Position numbers and translations under genes: made by a program | Assembly (NCBI GenBank): GCA_900660155.1 | Contig: CABFPE010000115.1 | Span: 881,042 to 910,698, forward strand | Length of the DNA: 29,657 nt | Direction of reading: 5' to 3' | Source of the DNA: Hofstenia miamia | Taxonomy: Eukaryota > Xenacoelomorpha > Acoela > Hofsteniidae | The notes under the pieces: generated by a model | Told to the model about the DNA's origin: nothing | The model's input: the letters and a program-made list of their open reading frames with translations, nothing else | Databases searched by the model: none | In this document: piece by piece, positions 19,447 to 29,657 of the stretch | How the letters are laid out: the number at the start of each line of letters is the position of its first letter | How positions within the stretch are numbered: position 1 is the first letter of the stretch

Positions 19447-19627
19447 TTGGCGAAGGGACAGTAGCTATTGCCGTAAATGAAGGCAGCGTCGACTCGGTTG
19501 CTGCAATGAGGCGTCGAGTTTATAGCACAATATCCGTTGTTCCCGTGCCAGAAAGGAAGCTTATTGAAAATGTACCGCCTTTGCAACTGCATCATTTTCT
19601 AGAAGTAGAAGCTAACTATGAATCAAT
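19447..19627 (+). CDS. DMXL: DmX-like exon F
   Basis: Acceptor TTTTAG|TT completes the Val codon started in exon E. The donor is AAT|GTTAGT after 19627, leaving two bases. The product includes VGEGTVAIAVNEG, a basic RRRVYSTISVV stretch and ENVPPLQLHHFLEVE, the counterpart of the family's SIPPLPLYALL segment. Confidence 0.88.
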
Positions 19628-19775
19628 GTTAGTAGTCTTCTTAAAATTTACTCAATTTTATTCCTATTCAAATTTTTGCGATGTTAATTCAATAATCCAC
19701 ATAGTCAAATAGATCACGATTATGTAATAGTTAACGATAAATTATTGCTTGAGGTTAAATGTGTCTTTTTTCTAG

Positions 19776-20089
19776 TGATCCTATCGAAGATAATGTTTTC
19801 AATAAATCTCCACAGAGCGAATTATTCAATGACAGTCATACCTTTTCTTTTGGACGTGAGGGTAGTTTTAATGAAGAGTTATTTGGTGTGTCTCCAAGTG
19901 ATGACGTTGCTCCAACACCACAATTGGATGGGAACTATTTTGGCCCGGCACAGTCGAGTCTTTTAAGCGATTGTCTTATGAAAACACAAATTCCTGATCT
20001 CTCCAGTCTTGATCAAATGCATTTGGTTGCTTTAGCCGAAGTAGTCGCCCATTTGCACACTGGGTGGACAGATGCACTTTCCGCACGCG
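19776..20089 (+). CDS. DMXL: DmX-like exon G (IPGLSSLDQM motif)
   Basis: Acceptor TTTTCTAG|T completes the codon from exon F; donor CGCG|GTATTT after 20089. An acidic, Ser-rich stretch (about 60 residues) is followed by LLSDCLMKTQIPDLSSLDQM and HLVALAEVVAHLHTGWTDAL. These match the family motif L.YTHIPGLSSLDQM.LLALADTVA. The intron before it is 148 bp. Confidence 0.94.
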
Positions 20090-20803
20090 GTATTTTCAAT
20101 TTTATATTTTATTTTCCATCAGGTGTACGATTTTTTTATGCATAAACTCAGGCATTTTATTTAACGTACTAACTGATTTTTCAATATTTTAAGGATAATT
20201 GAATATGGTAGGATTATATTCAAATAAAACTAGTAAGTTTGAATAATTTAGCGCGATAAATCGCTCTTTTATCTTCCCAAACCAATTTTTATTAGCAAAT
20301 TGAAGTATATCTAACATTACGATTTCCAAAAAATGTTTTCAAAACAAAGTAATCGAAACGTAAACAACCTGGTATTCTTTTAATAGGATAAACGGTTTTC
20401 CCATTTCCTAGAAAATTTCTCCAACCCATTAATGTATTTGAAAATCGTGAGCCGTTGACATACCTATTGGTTAACGTACTTCAAAGTAATGTTGAAAGTG
20501 GACTTAAAAAGATTAACATTTTTCTTTGAAAATTCGTATTTTCAAAAGTGGGATTTTTGCCATACCTAGTGTTCAGGTAATTGTAAGTTTTAAAGCCTAT
20601 TGCATGAACAATCAACTTTAACTGTTTCTCTAAATGTAGATAGACATCTAAAACCCATTGAGGCATGAGTAATCTTAGATTTTGGATATCTTTATTAGTT
20701 CTTGAGTTATAAGCGTTTAAAATTTTCCTTAACTGCTTAAGATTAACCGTTTCATTTTACAATAATTTTACGAATTTCGATTGTTGAGTGGCCTGTATTC
20801 TAG
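20090..20803 (+). other. DmX-like intron, 714 bp
   Basis: Starts GTATTT and ends GTATTCTAG. No gene recognised on either strand; the minus-strand frame at 20481-20666 has no family features. Confidence 0.8.
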
Positions 20804-21114
20804 GGAAAGACAGTGAATTTTCTAAAGGAGCTGCAGATCAAACAATAGATGAATGCGGAATGCGTTTTGTAACTGCGATGAAATTGCATTTCACTCTGTT
20901 GAGATCATTGCCTCTAAATCAAAGAAACGCTCTCAAGGCCAAGGGAATGCATCCTTCACACTTCGTCTGGGCCCATTTTTCAGAGAGTGAAGAAGAAATG
21001 CTCAACTCAATTCCAGCCTTTCAGCGCAACAATCCCACGTGGATGGACTTGAAGAGTGTTGGTGCTGCCTGGTGGTTAAATAGTATCACTAATTTGCGTA
21101 GTGCCATTGAGAAG
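20804..21114 (+). CDS. DMXL: DmX-like exon H (DECGLRYLLAMRLH motif)
   Basis: Acceptor ATTCTAG|GG completes the Gly codon; donor GAAG|GTATAC; ends at a codon boundary. Product: TIDECGMRFVTAMKLHFTLL, HPSHFVWAHFSESEEEMLNS, IPAFQRNNPTWMDLKSVGAA, WWLNSITNLRSAIEK. It follows the family order DECGLRYLLAMRLH ... FAWAFHSEAEEELINMIPA.QRGDP.W.ELRAMG.GWWVRN...LR.CIEK almost position by position. This is the best-conserved part of the Rav1-like domain and the basis for the family call. Confidence 0.98.
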
Positions 21115-21329
21115 GTATACCATTCATATTTATTTTTCCATGAGGTAGAATAGTTTGTGTTTTGCAAAATTTTCAATGAAATTCAAATTTATTTTCAAAT
21201 ATTTATGAGTGCATTTCTTATAGTTAGATTCATTAAGAATTCAACTTTTATTAAATATGCAATATTTTCATTCTGCTTTTGATGCTGGTTTTTGGCTTGT
21301 CATGTATACATTCTAGCTTAATTTTTTAG
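21115..21329 (+). other. DmX-like intron, 215 bp
   Basis: GTATAC ... TTTTTTAG; phase 0. Nothing else seen. Confidence 0.9.
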
Positions 21330-21427
21330 GTAGCACGAAGTCAATTTCAAGCTAAGAAAGATCCAATGGACAGTGCTCTATTCTACATCGCAATGAAGCG
21401 CAAAACGGTGTTGTGGGGCTTGTTCCG
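21330..21427 (+). CDS. DMXL: DmX-like exon I (ALFY..MKKK motif)
   Basis: Acceptor TTTTTTAG|GTA and donor CCG|GTAAGT. It encodes VARSQFQAKKDPMDSALFYI and AMKRKTVLWGLFR, matching the family's VA...F...NDPLDAALFYL.MKKK.V.WGLFR. It leaves two bases of the Arg codon. Confidence 0.96.
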
Positions 21428-21480
21428 GTAAGTTATTCATTATTAATGAAAGGTCCGTTACTACAGTCATTCTAATTTAG

Positions 21481-21826
21481 TAGTACTGGTAATCAAAAAA
21501 TGACGGATTTCTTCAGGAACGATTTTTCCACGGAGCATTGGCAACGCATTGCTATGAAAAACGCGTTTGCGTTGAATTCAAAACAGCGATATGAACACGC
21601 AGCAGCTTTCTTTCTTCTCGCTGGACAATTGAAGGATGCTATTCGTATATGTATCGGTCGTCTAAACGACATTCAACTAGCTATCGTTATTTCGCGGCTC
21701 TATGACGAAGATCTTAGTTTGCCGGATAGCACTAAAGGCATTTTAAATGAACATATCTTGTCACAGCCCGATGTCAGCCCACTTCTAAAATCGATTTCAC
21801 GATGGTGGGTTAAGGAATATGAACAG
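21481..21826 (+). CDS. DMXL: DmX-like exon J (MTTFF...FFLLAGSLKDA motif)
   Basis: Acceptor TCTAATTTAG|T after a 53-bp intron; donor ACAG|GTACCT. The start at 21481 is preferred over a later AG at 21516-21517 because it keeps NQKMTDFFRNDF, the counterpart of the family's EKMTTFF.HNF. The product continues with MKNAFALNSKQRYEHAAAFF, LLAGQLKDAIRICI and DIQLAIVISRLYDEDL, all family motifs. The TPR-like helical segment ends WWVKEYEQ at a codon boundary. Confidence 0.96.
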
Positions 21827-22860
21827 GTACCTTGCACAAGCAATCAGTTATTTCCAATTATTTCAGTGCTTCATATTGATTGTTTAGCTTCCAAGAAATG
21901 TTTATGAATATCAATTGAAAATTTCTGAATAGTTTCTGTGTGATGGGTAAAAGACTAACAGTATTGAAAAGATTCCCTTGCTAATATGAGATTAAAATGA
22001 ATGTCACATTATTTAAAGGAGAATGAATTGCTCCAAACATTTATTTCAATGTGAATTCATTAGACTACAGCAATAAGAATCACAAAAATCATGCATTTAT
22101 CGATAGATTAAATATTCTTTAAGAGATTTCTCAGAATCATTAAACATTCAGCACCTCTAGTGTTAGTGCCAGGTCTCTTTTTTACAATTTGTCTTTTTAT
22201 ATACTATGGGCGGCTCTTGATTAATCTACGATTTACTTGTTGAAGATACTGGGTGTCTGCGAGAGGATTCCGTCCCATGAGATTACGACTAAATATTTCA
22301 GTGGTACTTGTCTAATAAAAGTAAAAACGGGGATTACAGATTTCAGAATATTACTCATATTTTCTGTTAAATTTGGTGAAAATAGACGTAATGAACGAAT
22401 GATATGAGACAATGGGACCTGAAAATTTCATAGGGTGGGACTTGAACTAAATCCAACGTGTAAGTTTATGTATTATGTAGCGTTCATGTTTTTAAATCAA
22501 CATGGTAATTAGTAATGTTGGTAAGGCATTAAATTTTAGTAGTCAATTTAGGTCTAGTTTACTACTTATTTTTTTGCCAAGATAATTTATTCTTGTTATT
22601 GGATAAGATTGCTCCGTAACCTACTACATAAAAATTTTATAGAATGCCTTGTAATTGATTTTAAGTAAATATATTTAATAGAAATATTTCTAATTCATCT
22701 ACTTGGATGAGATCTTCTGTGCCTAACAAGTGCTTGCTAGTTTTCAATTTTTTAACATATTTTTCGTAATGAGCATTTTCGCGTCTTATTCACATTCACA
22801 TCTCTACTGAAATTCTTACATTGCCTAGTGCTTATTGGATATTATTGAAATTATTTTTAG
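21827..22860 (+). other. DmX-like intron, 1,034 bp
   Basis: GTACCT ... TTATTTTTAG, phase 0. No gene or clear repeat recognised. Confidence 0.8.
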
Positions 22861-23188
22861 GCATTAAATGAAATTATTGACATTTCTTCAAAGTCGCCAA
22901 CAGAATATTCATATGCCTCTGCGTCGATTTTTAATTTTTATCATTTTCTACGAACACATCCTCTTTGCCGAAGAAGACAGTTCGCTCGTCAGCATGAATC
23001 TTCCAACAAGAATCCAACGTCTTTGATTTATTCTAACAATCTGGATTCGATAACATTGGCCGAGCGAAGGCTGTTCTTTTACACAGCACAGATGCATTTT
23101 GATGCTGGATGTCCGATTCTGGCATTGGAAGTCCTTAAATTGCTTCCTCCTGGTATTATTGAAGACACTAACTTTGATAATGCTCAAG
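22861..23188 (+). CDS. DMXL: DmX-like exon K (FYNYLRTHPL and ERKLFF motifs)
   Basis: Acceptor TTTTTAG|GCA; donor CAAG|GTCATT (weak) after 23188, one base into a codon. Product: ALNEIIDISS, FNFYHFLRTHPLCRRRQFAR, LAERRLFFYTAQMHFDAGCP, ILALEVLKLLPP. The family has ALDTLLE ... FSFYNYLRTHPLLIRR, INLIERKLFFTTANAHFKVGCPVLALEVLSKIP. The Leu-x-Glu-Arg and GCP.LALEVL matches are unambiguous. Confidence 0.95.
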
Positions 23189-24484
23189 GTCATTTTTATT
23201 TCGTTACTGAATATCCTTCGGACTGCTTATGTGTTGTGACTCAATATAATATACATTACATCTACTAATCCAGTTTTCACTGTAAAATAGTGTTTCTCTC
23301 ATTGTGTTAATTGAACATAAGTTAAGTTCACGCCCGCCACTTCTAGCGTCTTGATATTGCTTGAGTGACTCAATTCCAAATTAGCTTGCGATGAAAATAA
23401 ATCATTCAATAATAATTTGATATCAGAGTCAAGTAGTATGACATGTAAATGAAATTATTATTATACAGCTTTGTTATGTGTGACCATATTCGGTCATAAA
23501 ATTCTAAATTTGTTCAGTATAACATGAGGACATTTGAATACGTTTTTCCTTATGCAACATTTTTTTATTTTCAAACATGTTGGATAAAATTGAAGAAAAT
23601 CAGATAAATCGTCAACGCTAATCTATGAGGCCAAGACGTGTGGCGTCTGGTACATATTACCTCAATATAAAATATTTTATTAATTTAATTTCTCTGAAAG
23701 ACAGATGCATAAAGCTAGGCGCTAGATTTTAGAATGAAACATCACAATATATTTTCATTTGTAGTTAATTAAAATTTCATTAGTTAATTTTGTAACTTAC
23801 TTCGTTCAATCTTTTCAATTTCCTGCATGTTGGTTTTATTCAACAAATCTTAGCTGTCAATTTCCATCCAATTTTTGTGATCTTTTCTCTACATATTCAG
23901 GTCACCTGCGCTAATTTGTCTATTTTTTCAGAAATACTTAGCTTTTTTTTAAATGTTTACTTTAAACCAATTAAATCGTTTCATTTACGGGTTACCAACA
24001 CAAATAAATATCATTGACTTAACTCCAGAACTTATTCTTTCTTATGTGTTGTTCATATATTCTTTGGGGATATATAATGCAAGTGCTTTCTACACCATAA
24101 TCTGAACTATTCGGTGAATTCCCATTTTAAAAAATTTACTTTAAGTGTAAATTATTTCATTGAAGCATCTCAATTCTGCTGATGCGCAACAGTATTCTTT
24201 TTTTAATTCAGGGTGTGACAGGTTCAAGTTTTCTTTGTGATTTAGAAGTTTTTGTATAAGTATGCGTGTTTTCATAACCTTAGACAGCTTAGGAAATTTT
24301 TTAAAATTATTTTGGGCCCTGAAAAAAATTTTAGAAGCATTTAATTCAAAAAAATAATGAAGATATCAAAAATCTGAAGACACCACGGAATAGAGGAATG
24401 TTTTCTCTTTCATTTTTTGATTTTAAGCTTTCGAAACTAATTTTTTTATACTTTGTTTCTCAATTGGTTTTTGGTGATTTATCT

Positions 24485-24531
<47 letters not shown>

Positions 24532-24979
24532 GGGATGAAGAAACTCAAAACATTTTTGAAAAATCGTTTCAAATGCTTCAGGCACAGCAATGCACTTTTT
24601 TTACAAGTTTTAACATTAATGTCAAGCATGTTCACCAATAGACATGCCCCTGGATCGCAATTTCGAGATTTCGAAATGGGTCAGGTGAAAATTCCTTGAA
24701 AATATGAAAATGTTTTTCCATTTAAAAGGACATCAGGCTGTTTAAGATTTATGATTATGTTGTTTTTATACGTGTAGCATTGTATATGCAGGATACATTT
24801 TTTATTAAAAAATGCTCCGTCATATAAAATGCTTCCTGATAGTTATGTAAGGAGAACGTATTTCAAGAATTCAGGAGATTAAAACCACAATTTTGCCCAC
24901 ATTACTGTATTTACCATCCATATTTTTTTATTAAATTCGATAATTTTATGTTTAAATTTTGAAACATTTTCTTATTTAG
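23189..24979 (+). other. DmX-like intron, 1.8 kb
   Basis: GTCATT ... CTTATTTAG; the flanking exons are phase-compatible. It contains a (TA)n tract at 24488-24524. No coding sequence recognised; an extra small exon cannot be excluded. Confidence 0.7.
24488..24524. repeat. (TA)n microsatellite
   Basis: About 37 bases of TA repeat inside an intron. Confidence 0.95.
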
Positions 24980-25165
24980 ATGTGAATGACAATTTAATCT
25001 CAAAAGCCAAGGAAAACGAAGAAGCTGTTGACTGGGGTGCTCCAACCAAAGTTGACTTTGACATTGGCTTCGATCTTGATAATTCTCTAGATGATATTAT
25101 TAATGGTTTTGATATTGATGATGGTACTGAAGATCTTATGAAAGATCATTCAAATGACGAAAGCG
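24980..25165 (+). CDS. DMXL: DmX-like exon L (acidic segment)
   Basis: Acceptor TTATTTAG|AT completes the codon from exon K; donor AGCG|GTAGTT. The product has NEEAVDWGAPTKVDFDIGFD followed by runs of Asp and Glu up to HSNDES. DmX-like proteins carry a comparable acidic linker with DWG or DW motifs at this point. Phase matches on both sides. Confidence 0.85.
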
Positions 25166-25760
25166 GTAGTTAATCAATTTTAGTTGGTGATTAAACATAA
25201 ACATTGACAATTACATGAGGACATTAATATTTAATTTTACAAAATTTATTGAACTTTGACCCGTTGAAGATCAACACCATTAATTTTAAAACTTTGAAAG
25301 TGCACTTTGGAAAAATGTAGACAATTTGCAAATGTCTATAGGTAATAACTGCATACAGGGGTTTACGTAGGATTTTCCGACGAGGGACATCTCAGTTGTT
25401 CTCAATTTTAGCTACCAAAAGTGGGGCTAATCGCTCGGAATTTTCAAATATTGATAATATGACCTTGAAATGCATCTTCATCATCTTAGTTTTTAAAATT
25501 TTTTTAGTTGTTTAGAAAGTTTTTTGTTTTATCAATCAAAATCAATGTTGAAAACTTGGCAGGGAACATTTCACCATGTCCCTCTTTATGTACAGCACTG
25601 GCTGCATAATGTGATGACAACGAATTAGTTTTAATTCGAAAAGGTCCTTTCCAATTGCAGAGTGATAATATAATAATACATTTGAATAACATCTTTGAAG
25701 AGCAATGCTATTGAAAGTTTAATGCTATTGTATTTGCCTATCCAAGATGAAAATATTTAG
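25166..25760 (+). other. DmX-like intron, 595 bp, with a hAT MITE
   Basis: GTAGTT ... ATATTTAG. About 245 bp of it is the MITE at 25356-25600; the rest is featureless. Confidence 0.8.
25356..25600. mobile_element. 245-bp hAT MITE with 7/8 target duplication
   Basis: The left end caggggtttacgta and the reverse-complemented right end cagtgctgtacata match at 10 of 14 bases. Both ends carry GAGGGACAT a little further in. The flanks are actgcata (25348-25355) and gctgcata (25601-25608), seven of eight identical. No coding content. Confidence 0.78.
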
Positions 25761-26399
25761 ATCACAAAGCTATTGTTCTTCCACCCGATCATCTTGAAAC
25801 AACATCCCGATATTTGAAACACAGATGCTGCATCAAAATTCTAGTTGAAGAATTGCGTAGTTTAGCCTCTTCGAGTGACTTTTCTGACAGTCAATTTCGT
25901 AATGCTCTTTCTGTCTGGTTAGAGAAGTCCGTGCGCATTGTGTCAGATATCTGCGAACTGAATCTAAAGCAGGAGCATCGACGTTTAATAGCAATTCTCC
26001 TGCACTATGCTGATGTGTATGGAGGAAGTGGTGGGGGCTTAGCTTCTGTTTACTTAGAATTGGGTCTTATTGCTGCTCGATTGGAAATCGGCCTTGTTCG
26101 CCTTCCAAAGGTTGGTTTGTCCGCAACATTGCCACTGTTTGCTGCTTCGTGTTCCGGACATCGAGTTGGTGCCAATGTGATTCATTCCCTTCAAAGATTT
26201 GTGAAGGATGTTGCTCGAACAATCGCTGCTCACCCTGTTCCTCCTACGTATTCTGACATCAAACTAGCTTTAACTTTAAGGAATTTGGCGGCAGCATTAG
26301 CCTCGTGTTTGTACCAAAGCTTGCAACAATCAGCTTGCGATGAAAACAGTAATGAAATTGTTGTTGGTGACATCATATCATTGCCTTCTAAATGGCCAG
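25761..26399 (+). CDS. DMXL: DmX-like exon M (large helical exon)
   Basis: Acceptor AATATTTAG|AT completes the codon from exon L; donor CCAG|GTAGTT. About 213 codons. Matches in order: RYLKHRCCIKILVEELRSLA (family HLKFIACLKILTEELSTLA), NALSVWLEKSVRIVSDICEL, HRRLIAILLHYADVYGGSGG followed by GLASVYLEL (family LRMLLSYCSLHGAHGGGLASVRMEL), LSATLPLFAAS, and LRNLAAALASCLYQSL (family LHSLAASLSASIYQAL). It ends SKWPG, spliced after the first base of the Gly codon, as in the family's QWPGV. It encodes the late part of the Rav1-like domain. Confidence 0.97.
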
Positions 26400-26872
26400 G
26401 TAGTTTTTCTATTCTAGTTATTTTACTACAAAACATTATTTTCATTGAGTTTGAACTGGATTTTAAGTTTTATGAAGAAAAACTCAAAATTGTTTCTTTC
26501 AACCTTTTTAGAAGTTAAATACCTTATTTTTTCTTCCATGTATATTACAAAGCCCTCATTTTTTGCCTGTATTTTGCAAATTAAGATGAGTTATTATAAG
26601 AAATATCACTTGGGACCGAAAGAACAACGATTGTTTGAAGCGTAATGGAAGAATGGTAAATTTAGCTAATATTCTAAAATTTGTTGGAAACTGAATTTTA
26701 TGTTCAAAAATTTTAAAATTAGTTTTAATTTTTTAATGCCAAACATTTTTATGAAAAAAACTTTTTTTAAAAATGGTCTGTTGTCATAGCCCATCGATGC
26801 GGCGGCGTTGATCTTATGTTTTTTGCAAATATTTGTTAGTTCTCAGTCTAAATGGTATCTTTTATGTTTTAG
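26400..26872 (+). other. DmX-like intron, 473 bp
   Basis: GTAGTT ... TATGTTTTAG. No other feature recognised. Confidence 0.85.
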
Positions 26873-27164
26873 GTGTTCAATCACTCTTGAGTTCACTGAA
26901 TCCACAAAATTCCTCAATCGATGCTTTCCATTTGCGGGTGCTTTTGGCGGAGGTAATAGTGACGGTTTACCTTTCACTCTTGTTTCATGCGATCGCAGTA
27001 AACGACGCATGCGTTATGACACGACTTGTTGCGCAGCCATTTGATGAAAATATGTTGGCCGAAATCGCTGGTGGTAGAGTCAACATCTATCTCACGCCAC
27101 CTTCCTCTCAGCCAGCTAGATTTACAGAACAAAGAGATCAAAAAAGAAGAGATTACAACTTAAA
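26873..27164 (+). CDS. DMXL: DmX-like exon N (last visible exon)
   Basis: Acceptor ATGTTTTAG|GT completes the Gly of WPGV. Product: VQSLLSSLNPQNSS, LRVLLAEVIVTVYLSLLFHA, RLVAQPFDENMLAEIAGGRV, then RDQKRRDYNLK. It follows the family's LLSSAQDED...VLLCEAVVAVYLSLLIHAL ... RLAAHPLNNRMWAAVFGGGVK ... KHRRRFNMR. The end is uncertain: AAA|GTATAA at 27164 fits the homology best, and a second possible donor (C|GTAACA) lies after 27186. The frame stops at 27198. The C-terminal WD40 propeller of the family is not found downstream, so the gene continues past the window. Confidence 0.9.
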
Positions 27165-29657
27165 GTATAACTTTAAAAAAATTATGCGTAACAGTTAACA
27201 TAAAATGCATAGCAGCTAAGTTCACAAACCTTTTGCAATAACGCATGTGCTTTTTAAATTGATTACATCTCTCAAAATTGCTTAAAACACCATCATTTTT
27301 TGAAAAAGCGCTAGCAATTAATTAAATTTTGAATTTTTAGTAAACTTTAGGCATTTTATAAAAAAATTTATAAAAAATGGTTTGCAACTAGTATTTTATG
27401 TATTTCTCACAATGTCTTAAAAATTACGATTTATCATTCTATATAAAAGCTATATTTATAAAATCTAAAATTGAATGCATAGAGCATAAATATAAGTAAT
27501 ATCAGCTATCGAGCATTTTTCTGATATTGGAAAGACCAAGACGATAAATTTTGAAATTTCACAAATAAATAAAAAACGAATCGTTTATAAACCATGAAAA
27601 TTCTAAATTATAGCTAAACTTCATTATTAATTTTTTATTTAATTGTTTGAAGTCGCATTAGTTTCCCTGGATTTGCATTTTCTGTGCATTTGTTAAGCTT
27701 TAGTATAAATTGCACATCATTAATAGTTTGGCATGAATCATATCGATATAAACTAAAAAATCTGTCTAAATTTTGCATTTTAAAAGCTTTGAATGTAAAT
27801 AATTCGCATGTTCCTACTCCAACTCACTTAATGAGGTTAATCAAGTAAAAAGAAATTGCTTTTGGTCTATTAGTTTGCGAGTAACTTTAGTCTGACATGA
27901 AAGGTTTTTGAAACATGTTTCTCAATCTAATAAATTGCCAATGACATGTACAGATAGACCGGAATTTGAATCTACATTCTACGAGTGGATCAATTATTTG
28001 ATATTACATTTTATTCAGGGCTGTACTCCTCAATAATTAACCAGGGGTTCTAAATTTGAGCATTATTTTTCACGTGATATTTGCCATAGGATTATTGCAC
28101 ATTGAATATCAATATTTTTTTTTCAAATTCAGAATCTAAGAGGTGAAGGCATGTATTCCTTCTTTGTAAAGATATCTGTATAGAAAATGCACGTTTTGTT
28201 TATTGTTCGTCAGCTATTTTATCATTCGTAGATAAATTTTAAAAGTATTTTTAATTTAGAAACAGCGGGTAAGTGTTAACTTCATTTATCATTTTAAGCT
28301 TTTCGTGTTTTATGCTCTAAAAACTAAAACTCCCACCTACCGACACCTTAACGTTTTAACAGAGGTTATTAATACAAACCGTTTCAATAGTTTAATAGTC
28401 ACTAATTTTGGTTTACTTCGCTAACTTTTCCTTCAGATATTCCTTTAATCAATTTTTACATTGTTCCTAATATTTTACCGCTTTAATTATTTACTTGCTA
28501 TTGATTTATAACCAAACATCTGTTTTCAATGCTTCTTTTGAGACGCTTTATGATTTGTGTTAAGTTTGCGTCATTCAGTATTAGTTCTCCGGTTTGAAGC
28601 AGTAGTGGGAATTTCAAGTTTTAATAATCTGTGTTTTTGCTAATTGGCATTGTCACTTTCCCTTCTTTTTTATGCAAATGAATTCCCAAAAAACGATGAA
28701 GTGCATTATTAAATATTGCATGTAAAATGAACGTTCACCAGTCTCCAGTTGTATCCTGTGATTACTACAACGGGCAAAATAATTAGAAATGAGTGGTTGC
28801 AAAGTAGTACCCAAGTAATTATAAACTACTATTAAAAGTGCCAAAATAATTGTCAAGCTGAATATCATTATTTAATGCCTACCATATCTTAAATAATACA
28901 GCATTTTATGTAATTCTAGTGATTAAGTACTTTGCTGATTTAGATTATTTAGAAAAAAACCAAGCATAATTTCTCATTAAAGAATTGATTTTTAACCGTT
29001 TCATGCACGAATTATGATCTTTAGTAATAAAAAATTGATTTTACGTTTTTCTATATGATTTGCATGAAAATATAATTTAAATTTTGTTATATGACGTAAT
29101 ATTAAGGTCTTGTTCCTGAAAAGCGTTGATCTCCAAAAGTCAAAAGCTGAAAACAATTATACTTTGTATTCATTTGTTAATCAAAACAGTCTCTTATACC
29201 ATGATATTCATTGAAACATAAGAGTAAAATTTTTGTATAAATACATATATATAATTGGGCACTAAGTATACGTTAACAAAATATTTGGGCCCTCGGTCCA
29301 GTCGTGCAAATATAAATGGGTGTTAAGTCCAGTTCAAGGATTTAAGGCCCCTAAGGTTAAAGGCTGAATTAAAAAAACAAAACGAAAATGTCAAAAACAT
29401 GTATACTTATTCAATATATTCTTACAGGGGCTAGGTGTAACTTCTTTAGTTAGCTATATCAAACGATATAGAAAAATAGAACTATCAAAAATATACGTGT
29501 AATTGGCCATTCTATTCGAAAAAGCAAGGAAGAGTTACTAAAAAGCGTTTTTCAGCCAGGTGGTTGGGGGGGGGCTTTGGGTGTTAAGTTGGCCTTTTTG
29601 GGCTTTAAGTCAACTTTTCTGTAGACAGAGCGCCTAATATATATATATATATATATA
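27165..29657 (+). other. Non-coding, probably a long intron of the DmX-like gene
   Basis: AT-rich throughout. I find no WD40-like frame on the plus strand. The single minus-strand frame at 28653-28868 has no family features. The last 400 bases are listed separately. Confidence 0.6.
29246..29657. repeat. Unclassified repeat with recurring gggtgttaagt motif, cut by window end
   Basis: Related short motifs recur: tgggcactaagt near 29257, gggtgttaagtcc near 29319, gggtgttaagttggcc near 29578 and gggctttaagtcaac near 29599, plus a run of nine G near 29567. The pattern suggests subterminal repeats of a DNA transposon, but no second end lies in the window. A (TA)n tract closes the sequence from about 29637. 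Confidence 0.35.

Noticed and set aside
22948..23193. Minus-strand 81-codon frame
   Set aside because: Antisense shadow of DmX-like exon K.
26808..27044. Plus-strand frame overlapping exon N in another frame
   Set aside because: Out-of-frame shadow; the frame used by exon N matches the family.
1..29657. CRISPR arrays, operons, riboswitches, rRNA or tRNA genes
   Set aside because: None seen; the split genes and transposons mark this as animal nuclear DNA.

Overview
The window is AT-rich nuclear DNA from an animal, most likely an invertebrate. The evidence is a split gene of the DmX-like/Rabconnectin-3 alpha family with phase-compatible GT-AG introns, an LDLa-containing DEG/ENaC channel exon, and remnants of Tc1/mariner, hAT, Ty3/gypsy and Penelope-like elements. 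(TA)n tracts are scattered through the introns. There are no bacterial-type operons, rRNAs or recognisable tRNAs. I cannot name the phylum from the sequence alone.

Layout. 1-222: 3' end of a Tc1/mariner transposase gene (+). 1148-2602 (-): one large exon of a DEG/ENaC channel with TM1, an LDLa module and the cysteine-rich extracellular domain; it ends at a clear splice donor before TM2. 3400-9373: a transposon nest. It holds a BED/CGGBP1-like transposase pseudogene split by a 402-bp hAT MITE with a perfect target duplication, a 2.7-kb broken hAT element, and a Ty3/gypsy reverse-transcriptase relic split by a second hAT MITE. 9398-27164 (+): fourteen exons of a DmX-like gene, a V-ATPase assembly and Rab3 vesicle factor. 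They cover the middle and Rav1-like part of the protein. Earlier N-terminal and later C-terminal WD40 exons are not visible here. Its introns carry a 2.2-kb hAT element, a TA-flanked palindromic repeat family, a Penelope-like element with 106-bp inverted repeats lying against a splice acceptor, and a 245-bp hAT MITE. 27165-29657: non-coding and AT-rich.

Reading frame is preserved by intron phase across every adjacent DmX-like exon pair except between 14874 and 18200, where at least one exon is unassigned. The two host genes are convergent or nested on opposite strands. If the N-terminal DmX-like exons lie upstream of this window, the channel gene sits inside a DmX-like intron.

The most interesting signals are the LDLa-DEG/ENaC architecture with its unusual pre-TM1 sequence, the Penelope-like insertion whose 9-bp flanking repeat contains the splice acceptor, the five-arm palindromic TA-flanked repeat family, and the layered insertions whose target duplications can still be read.
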